DNA of 64,000 nt from DAIDJD01 sp035485275 (lineage in GTDB: Bacteria > Oederibacteriota > JAJYGY01 > DAIDJD01), in NCBI GenBank assembly GCA_035485275.1, contig DATHOE010000019.1:82662-146661 (forward strand). The letters run 5' to 3'. Shown piece after piece: positions 27,275-36,294 of the stretch. Each line of letters opens with the position of its first letter. The first letter of the stretch is position 1. A model generated the notes under the pieces. It saw nothing but the letters and a program-made list of their open reading frames with translations, ran no database searches and was not told the origin of the DNA. The position numbers and the translations under genes were made by a program.

Positions 27275-27634
27275 ATGGCTCCCATCGCCCCCATTCCTCC
27301 GCTGTCCCCCTTGGCGCAGGCCGCCCAGTCCCAGGGCCCCTCGGCCGCCGACCTGGCGTCCGCGGCCACGGCCCAGCTCGGCCAGGGAAGCGGGGCCGCC
27401 GCGACGGCGCCGCTGGCGACCTTCCAGGAGTTCTTCGCGGACGCGGTGAAGACGGCCAGCAACCTGGACGCCCAGTCCAGCCAGCAGCAGCAGAAATTGC
27501 TCGTGGGTGACGTCGACAATCTCCATGACGTCTTCATCGCCATGGAGAAAGCCGATCTCGCCTTCCAACTCACCATGGCCGTCCGTGACAAAGTGATCTC
27601 AGCGTATCAAACCGTCATGCAGATGTCCGTTTGA
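27275..27634 (+). CDS. fliE: Flagellar hook-basal body complex protein FliE
   Basis: Adapter between the MS ring and the rod, and an early export substrate. The 119-residue protein ends with the FliE signature region (LHDVFIAMEKADLAFQLTM, then VRDKVISAYQTVMQM). The N-terminal 40 residues are Pro/Ala/Gln-rich and more variable. ATG 27275 has only a weak AAGAGC upstream. Placement between flgC and fliF supports the call. Confidence 0.95.
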   Translation: MAPIAPIPPLSPLAQAAQSQGPSAADLASAATAQLGQGSGAAATAPLATFQEFFADAVKTASNLDAQSSQQQQKLLVGDVDNLHDVFIAMEKADLAFQLTMAVRDKVISAYQTVMQMSV

Positions 27635-27669
27635 CCGATGATGCCGTCTAGCGCATTGAGGTGCTCGCA

Positions 27670-29322
27670 GTGAACGACTTCTTCCGACAGCTATCCGACC
27701 AGACGCGCTCCGCGTGGCAGCGTTTCAACCCCATGCAGCGCCTTGTCGTGGTGGCCGTGCCGCTCTTGCTGCTACTTGGTATCGGATACCTGCTCTACAA
27801 CGGCGCCCAGCCGCGCTACCGCACCCTCTACGCCAACCTCAGCGCGCGCGACGCGGGGGTGCTGGCCCAGAAGCTGAAGGCCGACAACGTCGAATACCGC
27901 GTCGGCGCCGACGGCACCAGCCTGGAAGTGCCGGAGGAACAGCTCTATGATGAGAGGCTGAACCTCGCCAGCCAGAACCTGCCCCTGGGCGGCGGCGTCG
28001 GCTTCGAGGTCTTCGACAAGAACAACTTCGGCGTCACGGACTTCACCCAGCAGGTCGATTACCAGCGCGCCCTCGAAGGCGAGCTGTCGCGCACGATCAG
28101 CCACCTGAGCGAAGTCTCCGAGGCCAGGGTGCACCTGGTCCTGCCCAAGCCCGAGCTCTACAGCGCCCGCGAGAAGGACGCCACCGCCAGCGTGGTGGTG
28201 GACCTCCGCGACGACGCCCAGCTCAGCACCGAGCAGATCCGCGGCATCGTGATGCTGGTCTCGGCCAGCGTCGAGGGCCTGGACCCCAAGAACGTCACCC
28301 TGCTCGACTCCCACGGCGACGTGCTCAGCGACGCGATCCGCGACGACCTGGCCGACGAAGCCGCCGACTCCCAGCCCGCGGGCGCGGACGGCGCGGTGAC
28401 GGGCGGCCGCCTGCTGAAGCAGACCAACGGCCAGCTGGAGGTCCAGGAGCGTTTCGAGCACGACCTGGAACAGCGCGTGGCCGGCATGCTGGACCGCGTG
28501 CTGGGCCCGAACCGGGCGGCCGTGCGCGTCACCGCCGAGCTGAACTTCGACCAGAGCGAGGAGAACAGCGAGACCTACGAGCCGGTGGCCAACAACGAGG
28601 GCCTGCCGCGCAGCACCGAGCGCAACGTCGAAAGCTACACGGGCACGGGCACCCTGCCGGGCGGCGTGCCGGGCACCGAGAGCAATATCCCCGGCTACCA
28701 GGCGCAGTACGCCACGGCCTCGAACAGCAGCTACACGAAGTCCGAAGACCTGGTCAACTACGAGATGAACAAGAAGGTGGCCAAGGTCGTGGAGGCCCCC
28801 GGCTCGGTGAAGCGCCTGTCCATCGCCGTGATGGTGGACAGCCTGCAGCCCCAGCAGGTGGACAGCATCCGCCAGGCCGTGATCGCGGCGGCGGGCCTGG
28901 ACACCGCCCGCGGGGACCAGGTCGCCGTGGAGAACGTCAGCTTCGACACCAGCGACCGGCACGCCTCGGAACTGGCCGACCTGCAGTCCCAGCGCACGGA
29001 ACTGTGGCTGATCCTGTGGAAGGGCATCGTGGTCCTGCTGATCGTGGTGTTCCTGCTCTTCTTCCTCAACAGCATCCTCAAGCCGCGCGTGGTGCGGGTG
29101 CAGGAACGCCTCATCCGCGAGATCACCCGGGTCGGCGAGACCGAAGCCGGCGTGGGCGAGGAAGCCGCGATCCCGCTCGACCAGGTCGGCCGTCCGAGCG
29201 AGAGCGCCCTGGAAGAACAGCGTAAAGCCCAACTTCGCCAGCAGGTGATCCGCCTGGCGCGCGAGAAGCCCCAGACCATAGCCATGCTGATCAGGCGCTG
29301 GCTGTCCGAAGAAAAAGCCTGA
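27670..29322 (+). CDS. fliF: Flagellar M-ring protein FliF
   Basis: Forms the MS ring in the inner membrane, the platform for export gate and rotor. The protein has a transmembrane helix at about residues 20-40 (VVAVPLLLLLGIGYLLY), two ring-building periplasmic domains (YRTLYANLSARDAGVLAQKL; GELSRTISHLSEVSEARVHL), a low-complexity insert, and a second membrane helix near 455-475 followed by the cytoplasmic FliG-binding tail. GTG 27670 was chosen because GAGGTG (27658-27663) lies six bases upstream; GTG 27661 is the alternative. The 550-residue length is normal. Confidence 0.96.
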   Translation: MNDFFRQLSDQTRSAWQRFNPMQRLVVVAVPLLLLLGIGYLLYNGAQPRYRTLYANLSARDAGVLAQKLKADNVEYRVGADGTSLEVPEEQLYDERLNLASQNLPLGGGVGFEVFDKNNFGVTDFTQQVDYQRALEGELSRTISHLSEVSEARVHLVLPKPELYSAREKDATASVVVDLRDDAQLSTEQIRGIVMLVSASVEGLDPKNVTLLDSHGDVLSDAIRDDLADEAADSQPAGADGAVTGGRLLKQTNGQLEVQERFEHDLEQRVAGMLDRVLGPNRAAVRVTAELNFDQSEENSETYEPVANNEGLPRSTERNVESYTGTGTLPGGVPGTESNIPGYQAQYATASNSSYTKSEDLVNYEMNKKVAKVVEAPGSVKRLSIAVMVDSLQPQQVDSIRQAVIAAAGLDTARGDQVAVENVSFDTSDRHASELADLQSQRTELWLILWKGIVVLLIVVFLLFFLNSILKPRVVRVQERLIREITRVGETEAGVGEEAAIPLDQVGRPSESALEEQRKAQLRQQVIRLAREKPQTIAMLIRRWLSEEKA

Positions 29323-29337
29323 GGAGGCCTTTCCCAC

Positions 29338-30354
29338 ATGGCTGTCACCATCGGAACTAAATTGAGCGGCGAACAAAAGGCGGCGATCCTTTTGATTTCG
29401 CTTGGCCCCGAGATCAGCTCCGAGGTTTTCAAGGAGCTGAAGGAGGAGTACGTCGAGCAGGTGGCCCTGCAGATCGCGAACATGAAACGGGTCACCCCGG
29501 GCGACCGGGACTCGGTGATGGAGGAGACCTTCCAGCTCTCCATGGCCGACGAATACATCAGCGCCGGCGGCGTGGACTACGCGCGCGAGGTGCTGGAGAA
29601 GGCCCTGGGCGAGCAGCGGGCCATCGAGATCATCAACCGCCTGCAGGGCGCCCTGCAGATGTCTCCCTTCGACTTCATCAAGCGCACCGACCCGCAGCAG
29701 CTGCTCAACTTCATCCAGAACGAGCACCCTCAGACGATCTCGCTGATCCTCGCCCACCTCAACGCCGAGCACGCGGCCACCATCCTGGCGGCCCTGCCGC
29801 CCGAGATCCAGGTGGACGTCGCCCAGCGCATCGCGGTGATCGAGCGCGCGACGCCCGACATCATCATGGAGATCGAGAAGGTGCTGGAGCGCAACATCGC
29901 CAGCGTCTTCACGCAGGAGATGTCCTCCGCCGGCGGCGTGCGCGCCGTGGCCGAGATGCTCAACCGGGTGGACCGCAGCACCGAGAAGGCCATCATGGAG
30001 AAGCTGGAGGAGGCCAATCCCGACCTGGCCGACGAGATCAAGCGCCTGATGTTCGTCTTCGACGACGTGCTGCTCATCGACGACAAGTCCATCCAGCGCA
30101 TCCTGCGCGAAGTGGACCAGAAGGACCTCATCCTGGCCCTGAAGGGCGCGGGCGAGGAGGTCAAGGCCAAGATCCTCAAGAACATGTCCCAGCGCGCCCG
30201 GGCCCTCATCGTGGAAGAAATGGAAGTGATGGGACCCACGCGCCTGAAGAACACCGAAGAGGCCCAGCAGAAGATCGTCAACACGATCCGTCAGCTGGAG
30301 GAGATGGGCGAGATCGTGGTCGCGCGCGGAGGCGAGGAGGAAGTCTTTGTTTGA
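29338..30354 (+). CDS. fliG: Flagellar motor switch protein FliG
   Basis: Rotor protein on which the stator acts. The 338-residue protein shows the N-terminal FliF-binding domain (GEQKAAILLISLGPE), the middle domain with NEHPQTISLILAHL, which contains the EHPQ motif for FliM binding, and the C-terminal torque helix with alternating charges (VLLIDDKSIQRILREVDQKD). ATG 29338 follows GAGGAGGCCTTTCCCAC. It overlaps fliH by eight bases. Confidence 0.97.
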   Translation: MAVTIGTKLSGEQKAAILLISLGPEISSEVFKELKEEYVEQVALQIANMKRVTPGDRDSVMEETFQLSMADEYISAGGVDYAREVLEKALGEQRAIEIINRLQGALQMSPFDFIKRTDPQQLLNFIQNEHPQTISLILAHLNAEHAATILAALPPEIQVDVAQRIAVIERATPDIIMEIEKVLERNIASVFTQEMSSAGGVRAVAEMLNRVDRSTEKAIMEKLEEANPDLADEIKRLMFVFDDVLLIDDKSIQRILREVDQKDLILALKGAGEEVKAKILKNMSQRARALIVEEMEVMGPTRLKNTEEAQQKIVNTIRQLEEMGEIVVARGGEEEVFV

Positions 30355-31165
30355 GTCCGCCCGGGTCTTGAACGCGAAGGACTACGCGACCGCTTCGCAG
30401 CCATACCTGATGGAAAAGGTGGCGGCGGCCGCGGTGGAAGACTTGCGCCGCAAACGCGAGGAAGCCAGGCTCAAGGCCGCGGAAGGCAGCCAGATCGACC
30501 CCCAGGCCCTGCGCCAGAGGGAAGAGGCCGCGGAACTCAGGGCCCAGGCGGCGCGCCTGCTGAAGGAGGCCCAGGCCAAGGCGGAGTCCATGGTCGCCGA
30601 GGCCCAGGTCCGCTCCGCGGCCGAGGCATCCAAGGCCAAGGCCGAGGCCGCCAAAGAGGGCCTAGCCCAGGGCACTGCCTCGGGCTTCGAGACGGGACAA
30701 AAACAGGGTTCCGAAGAGGGACTGGCCCGGTACCGGGAGGGAATCGCCCGTTTCCAGGCCCTGCTCGACAGCGCCAAGGCCGAAAAAGAGGCTTATTTCA
30801 CGGACCGGGAAGCCCTGCTGGTGGAGCTCGCGGTCCGGATAGCGGCGAAGGTCATCCACCGCGAGGTGGCCACCGGGCCCGAACACATACAGAACCTGTT
30901 GCGGCAGGCGATACGGAAGCTGTCCGACAAGTCGATCCTCCTGGTCTACCTCAATCCCCAGGACCTGGAACGGGTGACCCAGGCCCGCGCGGACGGGCTC
31001 CTGAAGCTGTCCGGGGTTAAACAGGTTGAGTTCCTGGCCGATGATAAGATGGTGGCCGGGGGCTTGAGGGTCGCCTCGGGGCACCAGACCCTGGATGCGG
31101 CCTTGGACAGCCAGCTCGCTGAAATTTGCCGCGGCTTGTTGGAAGAGGCATACCATGAAGCTTGA
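30347..31165 (+). CDS. fliH: Flagellar assembly protein FliH
   Basis: Peripheral-stalk-like regulator that ties the FliI ATPase to the export gate. The 272-residue protein has a long charged Ala/Glu-rich coiled coil (residues 25-110), a glycine-spaced helix with GxxxG-type repeats (EGLAQGTASGFETGQKQG) typical of FliH, and a C-terminal domain with IAAKVIHREV. TTG 30347, inside the end of fliG, is preceded by a strong GAGGCGAGGAGGAAG and is the only suitable start. It overlaps fliI by 11 bases. Confidence 0.92.
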   Translation: MFESARVLNAKDYATASQPYLMEKVAAAAVEDLRRKREEARLKAAEGSQIDPQALRQREEAAELRAQAARLLKEAQAKAESMVAEAQVRSAAEASKAKAEAAKEGLAQGTASGFETGQKQGSEEGLARYREGIARFQALLDSAKAEKEAYFTDREALLVELAVRIAAKVIHREVATGPEHIQNLLRQAIRKLSDKSILLVYLNPQDLERVTQARADGLLKLSGVKQVEFLADDKMVAGGLRVASGHQTLDAALDSQLAEICRGLLEEAYHEA

Positions 31166-32498
31166 GTCCCTGCCCATGGGCGGCGAGGCTCAACGGTTCT
31201 TTGAAAAACTGGAAAACACCGAATCGGTCCGCTCGCTGGGGCACATCGAGCAGCTGATCGGCCTGGTCATGGAGGCCACCGGCCCCTCCAGCAGCGTGGG
31301 CGAAGTTTGCTGGGTCTACGGCGCCGACGGCAGGGAACGCATCCAGGCGGAGGTGGTCGGCTTCCGCAACGACCGCACCCTGCTGATGCCCCTGGGCGAC
31401 CTGCAAGGGATAGGACCGGGCAGCCTGATGGTTCCCACGGGCCACTCCTTCCAGGTCCCGGTGGGACAGCGCCTGATGGGCCGCGTTTTGGACGGCCTGG
31501 GACGGCCGCTCGACCAGCTCGGGCCCCTGGGCGCTTCGGCCCGCGTGGCGGTGCACCGCGATCCGCCTGACCCGCTCAGCCGCCGGCGCATCACCGAGGC
31601 GCTGAGCACGGGAGTGCGGAGCCTCGACGGACTTTTGACCCTGGGCCGCGGACAGCGCGTGGGCATCTTCGCGGGTTCAGGGGTGGGCAAGAGCACTTTG
31701 ATGGGCATGGTGGCCCGCGACGCGGACGCCGACGTGAACGTGATCGCGCTGGTCGGCGAGCGCGGCCGCGAGGTGCGGGACTTCATCGAAAAAGACCTCG
31801 GCCCCCAGGGCCTGGCGAAAAGCGTGGTCATCGCGGCGACCTCGGACCAGCCCGCCTTGATACGGCGCCAGGGGGCCTTCGTGGCGACGGCCATAGCCGA
31901 GTGGTTCCGCGACCAGGGCCTGACGGTCATGTTCATGATGGACTCCGTGACGCGCTTCGCCATGGCCCAGCGCGAGATCGGCCTGGCCATCGGGGAGCCT
32001 CCGGCGACCAAAGGCTACACCCCCAGCGTCTTCGCGCTGCTGCCCAGGCTCCTTGAGCGGGCCGGCACCACCAGCCACCGGGGCAGCATCACCGGCCTCT
32101 ACACGGTCCTGGTCGAGGCCGACGACATGAACGAGCCGATCGCGGATTCGGTGCGGGCCATCCTGGACGGACACATCGTGCTGAGCCGGGATCTCGCCTC
32201 GCAGAACCACTATCCGCCCGTGGACGTGCTCGAGAGCGTCAGCCGCCTGATGCCGGAGCTGGCCTCGCCCGGGCACAAGGCCTCCGCCGCCCGCGTGCGC
32301 GACGTCCTCGCCGCCTACCGCGGGGCGCGGGACCTGATCAACATCGGCGCCTACGTGAAGGGCTCGGACCGGCGCATTGACAGGGCCCTGCAGTACATCG
32401 ACCCCGTGAACGCCTTCCTCAAGCAGGACACGGCTGAGCGGGACAGCCTGGCCGCGGCGGTCGAGAAGATGGCGCTGCTGGCGCCGGAGACGGCATGA
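31155..32498 (+). CDS. fliI: Flagellum-specific ATP synthase FliI
   Basis: Hexameric F1-beta-like ATPase that energises unfolding and delivery of export substrates. The 447-residue protein has Walker A GSGVGKST (from about residue 174), ALVGERGREVRDF, the Walker B region MFMMDSVTRFAMAQREI and the type III-specific GEPPATKGYTPSVFALLPRL. ATG 31155 overlaps the fliH end. The C-terminal domain ends normally, and its last four bases overlap fliJ. Confidence 0.97.
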   Translation: MKLESLPMGGEAQRFFEKLENTESVRSLGHIEQLIGLVMEATGPSSSVGEVCWVYGADGRERIQAEVVGFRNDRTLLMPLGDLQGIGPGSLMVPTGHSFQVPVGQRLMGRVLDGLGRPLDQLGPLGASARVAVHRDPPDPLSRRRITEALSTGVRSLDGLLTLGRGQRVGIFAGSGVGKSTLMGMVARDADADVNVIALVGERGREVRDFIEKDLGPQGLAKSVVIAATSDQPALIRRQGAFVATAIAEWFRDQGLTVMFMMDSVTRFAMAQREIGLAIGEPPATKGYTPSVFALLPRLLERAGTTSHRGSITGLYTVLVEADDMNEPIADSVRAILDGHIVLSRDLASQNHYPPVDVLESVSRLMPELASPGHKASAARVRDVLAAYRGARDLINIGAYVKGSDRRIDRALQYIDPVNAFLKQDTAERDSLAAAVEKMALLAPETA

Positions 32499-32971
32499 AA
32501 AAGTTCCGCTTCAGCCTCGAGACGGTGCTGAAAGTCCGGCGCCAGAACGAAGAGGTGAAGCGCCGGGAACTGGCCCTGGCCCAGGCCGAGCGCGACCGGG
32601 TTCTCGCGGCCCTGGCCTCCCAGGAAGCCTCCCTCCGCTGGCTCCTCGAGGAACAAAGCCGGGAGCGGGTCGGGACCATCGATCTGGGGCGCGAAGGCTG
32701 GTTCATGGCGAGGTGGGGAGGCCTGTTCGTGCAAATCCACCTTTCCAAAAACGAGCTTGAAAAGAAGGAAGAGGCCCTCAGGCTGAGCCGGGAAAAGGCG
32801 GTGGAAGCATCCCGCGAGCGCCTGGTGCTTGAAAAGCTCGAAGAGAAGCAGCTCCAAGAACACCTGTTCCTGCTCAACCGCGAGGAGCAGGGCCTGCTCG
32901 ACGACCTGGCCCAGAGGGCCGTCTCGGCGTTCAGCCCGCCCTCCGCGCCCGCTTCCGCCCCCGGCCTTTGA
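32495..32971 (+). CDS. fliJ: Flagellar export protein FliJ
   Basis: Small coiled-coil stalk protein that inserts into the FliI hexamer. The 158-residue protein opens with the family hallmark FRFSLETVLKVRRQNEE and is nearly all helical with dense Glu/Arg/Leu heptads to about residue 140, ending in a Pro/Ala-rich tail. ATG 32495 overlaps the fliI stop. Identification rests on the N-terminal motif, size and position directly after fliI. Confidence 0.9.
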   Translation: MKKFRFSLETVLKVRRQNEEVKRRELALAQAERDRVLAALASQEASLRWLLEEQSRERVGTIDLGREGWFMARWGGLFVQIHLSKNELEKKEEALRLSREKAVEASRERLVLEKLEEKQLQEHLFLLNREEQGLLDDLAQRAVSAFSPPSAPASAPGL

Positions 32972-33010
32972 CCGGCAGCGCAATCCCGAAAGAAGGGAGG
33001 TGAAACGAAC

Positions 33011-35311
33011 ATGAGAATCAGGCCGCAAATCGAAGTGCCCAACGTCAAATCCGGCCCGCCGGTGACCAGCCAGGCCCAGGCCGCGTCCGAAGCCCACTTT
33101 GACGCCGCCCTGCTCCAGGCCGCCCAGGTCGTGTCGGACTCCGAACCGGAGGCCTTCGGCGCGCTGGCCCCGAAGGTGCAGCAGGCACTCAGCTCGGCCT
33201 TGGAGCAGCTCAACCAGAAGACGCCGTCCCAATTGCAGGTGCTGGTCCGCCAGCCCCAGGCCCTCGCCGCCTTGACCGCCGGCCTGGCCCAGAGCGACGG
33301 ATTGAACAGCGCCCAGACCGGCCAGTTGACCAAGTTGCTGCAGCTGGCCCTGCCGCGCTTGCTGGCCTACAAGACCAGCGTCGAAACCGCTGCCGGAGCC
33401 GGAACCAGCAAGACCCCCGCGCCGAGCACTGCCGCGGCCCAGTCCGCCCCGCAAGGGGGAAGCCCCGCGGTGTCGGCCTTCCCGGCGGACTTCTTCTCTG
33501 CGCTCTCCTCCCAGGCGGGGACGGCGCTGGAAAGCGGTTCCGCCCCGCTTCAGAATTTCTCGAGGGCTTCAGACTTGGTCCCCCGGGGCCAAGCAACGCC
33601 GCAAGACCCATCCTCCGCTCCCGTGCCCCCGCAGGGCTTCGGCGTTCTGCCGGCCCTTCCCAATCCGGTGCAGGGGATCCCGGTGCAGCCCGCGCAAGAC
33701 TCGGTTTTTACGCCGGCTGCTTCGGCCGGCGGCCAAGGCCCGGCGCCGCAATCGCCGACTTCCCAGCGCTTCGTTTCACCGGGGACCGGCCAGGGCCTTC
33801 CTTTCGGGGCCGCCCAGTCCGTCCCGCCCGCCGGCCAAGCTCCCTCGCCCGCGGCGTCCGCTCCCACGGTCCTGAGCACCGATTCCGGGGCTATGCGGGT
33901 CTTTTCAGTCGCGGTGAACCCGGGACAGTCCGCGCCCCAGGCAGGGGAGCCGTCCCAAGCTCCGCTTTACTCCGCCGGGGCCCAGCCGCAGCAAGCCAAC
34001 GGCGCGGCGGCGCAGAACAACGCGACAGCGGGGCCCCAGGCCTCGGCTCCGGTCTCCGCGCAGGGTCCGGTGCAAAACGGCAATCAAGGCCAGGGCATGG
34101 CCCCGATCTCCAGCCAGAACGGCACCACGGATACGGGCTTCCCGGTGCTCTTGGATCTGGCCGCGCAGATCACGGACAGCAGCGCCCCCTTACCCATCCA
34201 GGCCGGCAGCCAGGTGACCCTGCGAGGCGATGGAACCTGGGTGCTTCCCCAGGGTGCCCCTCAGCCCGCCGCCAACGCCAGGCCCGCGGCTCCTGTGCAG
34301 CCCCAGACCCAGGCATCAACGCCCCAGACCTCGGGAAACCAGGAGCAGCCCTCCGCTCCGGAACTGCCCAGCCTTCCGGGTTCCGTGGCTCCTCCGTCCG
34401 CGCCCCAGGTGGCCGGGCTCAATGAGACGGTGGACGCCCAGGCCTCCGCGGTCCCCTCGCCCGGCCTGGTGGAGGATCCCTTTTTCCAGGACCTGGCTTC
34501 GCAGCAGACGGACGGCGAGCTTCCGGGCCCGGGCAACGGCGCCCAAGCGTCCTCAGCCCAGGCCTTGGCCCAGCAAGGCCTGGCCCAGGGCGCTTCGCAG
34601 GTCCAGTCCTCGCAGCAGCTGGTGGCCCAGATTCCCGTGCTGACGCAGGCGCTGCAAAACAGCGGCGCACAGGGCCAGCCTGGGGCCGGAACAGACAAGA
34701 CCCTGGCCTCCGCGGAATTCGACCCGATGGGGACGCAGGGAAGCGGCCAGGCCCAAGGCGGCGCGGGACAGGCTCCCGGCGTTTCCAGCCAGTCCACCTT
34801 CGGCGGGACCCTGGCCTCCTTCGGCCAGAGCCCGATGCAGGCCCTGGCGGACCAGACCCTGCAGGACTACGGCCTGCAAAAGAACCTCAGCCAGCAGATC
34901 TCCACGGCCTTGAACGAGGCCGGCGCGGCGAGCCCCGGCAGGCTGGTGATCCAGCTCAGCCCGGCGGGCCTCGGCAACGTGCAGGTGGATCTCAGCATGG
35001 TGGCCGGGAAACTGACGGCCCACCTGGTGGCCACCAGCCAGGACGTGCGCGATGTCCTGGCGCGCGACCTGTCGGGATTCAAGGCCAGCCTCGAGTCCCA
35101 CGGCATCATCGTCAACGAGGTCAGCGTGGCGGTGCACGCCAACGCCGGGGACGCCCAGCAGGGTTCCCCGGACCAAGGTCAGGGCGGCCAGAACTGGTGG
35201 CGCAGCCTTCCCAGCACGGGCCCGTCCGAGATCACCGCGATTCCAGGCGGCCTGTCCGCCTACGACGCGGCCTCGGCGGGCGCACAGCAAGGCTTCAACG
35301 CTTTAGCTTGA
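33011..35311 (+). CDS. fliK: Flagellar hook-length control protein FliK
   Basis: Secreted molecular ruler that ends hook growth by signalling to FlhB. Residues 1 to about 620 are low-complexity, rich in Gln, Ala, Pro and Ser, as expected for an unfolded ruler. The C-terminal hook-length domain is clear from about 630 (LVIQLSPAGLGNVQVDLSM, then ARDLSGFKASLESHGI). At 766 residues it is long for the family. The start is ATG 33011, preceded by a near-complete anti-16S match (AAGGGAGGTGA). A second FliK-like gene lies at 54585. Confidence 0.9.
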   Translation: MRIRPQIEVPNVKSGPPVTSQAQAASEAHFDAALLQAAQVVSDSEPEAFGALAPKVQQALSSALEQLNQKTPSQLQVLVRQPQALAALTAGLAQSDGLNSAQTGQLTKLLQLALPRLLAYKTSVETAAGAGTSKTPAPSTAAAQSAPQGGSPAVSAFPADFFSALSSQAGTALESGSAPLQNFSRASDLVPRGQATPQDPSSAPVPPQGFGVLPALPNPVQGIPVQPAQDSVFTPAASAGGQGPAPQSPTSQRFVSPGTGQGLPFGAAQSVPPAGQAPSPAASAPTVLSTDSGAMRVFSVAVNPGQSAPQAGEPSQAPLYSAGAQPQQANGAAAQNNATAGPQASAPVSAQGPVQNGNQGQGMAPISSQNGTTDTGFPVLLDLAAQITDSSAPLPIQAGSQVTLRGDGTWVLPQGAPQPAANARPAAPVQPQTQASTPQTSGNQEQPSAPELPSLPGSVAPPSAPQVAGLNETVDAQASAVPSPGLVEDPFFQDLASQQTDGELPGPGNGAQASSAQALAQQGLAQGASQVQSSQQLVAQIPVLTQALQNSGAQGQPGAGTDKTLASAEFDPMGTQGSGQAQGGAGQAPGVSSQSTFGGTLASFGQSPMQALADQTLQDYGLQKNLSQQISTALNEAGAASPGRLVIQLSPAGLGNVQVDLSMVAGKLTAHLVATSQDVRDVLARDLSGFKASLESHGIIVNEVSVAVHANAGDAQQGSPDQGQGGQNWWRSLPSTGPSEITAIPGGLSAYDAASAGAQQGFNALA

Positions 35312-35332
35312 AGCCCGGAACAAAATCAAGCG

Positions 35333-35343
35333 AAAGGAGGTGA
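35333..35343 (+). promoter_or_regulatory. Perfect Shine-Dalgarno before flgD
   Basis: AAAGGAGGTGA is a full-length complement to the 3' end of 16S rRNA, seven bases before the flgD ATG. Together with similarly strong sites before fliK and fliL, it marks genes that start their own translation, in contrast to the many overlapping, coupled starts in this cluster. Confidence 0.75.
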
Positions 35344-35350
35344 ATCAACC

Positions 35351-35791
35351 ATGGCAGCAAGCCCAACAGGAGCATTGGCGGCGCTCTACAACAACGCGTC
35401 GCCTTCGCAACTGCCCAGCACCACGCAGTCGGCCGGCAACCTGGACAACGAGTTCCTGAACATGCTCATGACGGAGCTCCAGAACCAGGATCCGACCAAC
35501 CCCGTGGACAGCACCACCATGCTGGCCCAGCAGGCCCAGTTCGAGAGCCTGTCGCAGATGCAGAACCTGAACACGAACCTCACGGCTTTGATCGACATGC
35601 AGAGCGTTTCCCAGGCTACGTCCCTGATCAACCAGACCATCGTGGGCACCACGTCAACCGGCGCGGCCATCACGGGTCCGGTGGTGGGGATACAGTTCAA
35701 CAACGGAACGGCCGTTCTGCAGGTCAACGCGGGAGGGAACAGCCCCACCACGACTCCGGTACAGCTCGCGAACGTCACGGAGATCTACTAA
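35351..35791 (+). CDS. flgD: Flagellar hook capping protein FlgD (short form)
   Basis: Scaffold cap under which hook subunits polymerise. The 146-residue protein has the diagnostic N-terminal FLNMLMTELQNQDPTNPVDS, with the AQQAQFESLSQMQNLN segment following. Typical FlgD is over 200 residues and has Tudor-like and Ig-like domains; here only about 50 residues of beta-rich sequence follow the conserved N-terminus, so the cap domains are reduced. ATG 35351 has a perfect ribosome-binding site. The next start follows the stop directly. Confidence 0.93.
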   Translation: MAASPTGALAALYNNASPSQLPSTTQSAGNLDNEFLNMLMTELQNQDPTNPVDSTTMLAQQAQFESLSQMQNLNTNLTALIDMQSVSQATSLINQTIVGTTSTGAAITGPVVGIQFNNGTAVLQVNAGGNSPTTTPVQLANVTEIY

Positions 35792-36178
35792 ATGATCGAC
35801 GGCGTCACCAACAACCCGGCGCTTCCACCGATCCAAGTCCAGACGGGGGTGACGGGGGGCACCGGCAAGACCACCGCCGGGCAGCTCAGCTTCGGCCAGC
35901 TGATCGAACAACAGCTGGGCGGGGAAGAGCTCAAGTTTTCGGCGCACGCCCAGGCGCGCATGAACAGCCGCAACATCACCCTCAACGCGCAGGATCTGGC
36001 GCGGCTCCAGCAGGGGGTGGCGCAGGCCGCGGCGAAGGGCTCCAGGGAAAGCCTGGTCCTGAAGGACGACGTGGCCTTCGTGGTCAGCGTCAAGAACAAC
36101 ACGGTCATCACTGCCGTGGACGCCCAGTCGATGAAGGGCAATATCTTCACCAACATCGATTCGGCGGTGATCGTCTAG
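35792..36178 (+). CDS. Flagellar operon protein of the TIGR02530 type
   Basis: A 128-residue protein of a small family found between flgD and flgE in many Gram-positive-type flagellar operons; its biochemical function is not established. The diagnostic part is KFSAHAQARMNSRNITL in the middle, followed by a beta-rich end (VAFVVSVKNNTVITAVD). No signal peptide is present. ATG 35792 immediately follows the flgD stop, so translation is coupled. A role in hook assembly or FlgE secretion is inferred from conserved position only. Confidence 0.85.
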   Translation: MIDGVTNNPALPPIQVQTGVTGGTGKTTAGQLSFGQLIEQQLGGEELKFSAHAQARMNSRNITLNAQDLARLQQGVAQAAAKGSRESLVLKDDVAFVVSVKNNTVITAVDAQSMKGNIFTNIDSAVIV

Positions 36179-36294
36179 CACGGAAAAGGGACGGCAAGAG
36201 CAAGGGAACAGAAACCCAACCACAGGCGGGCCCCGCGAGGGGAGCCTGGACGCCGCCGACCGACGGACGCGGCGTACCAACTAGGAGGCACAAC

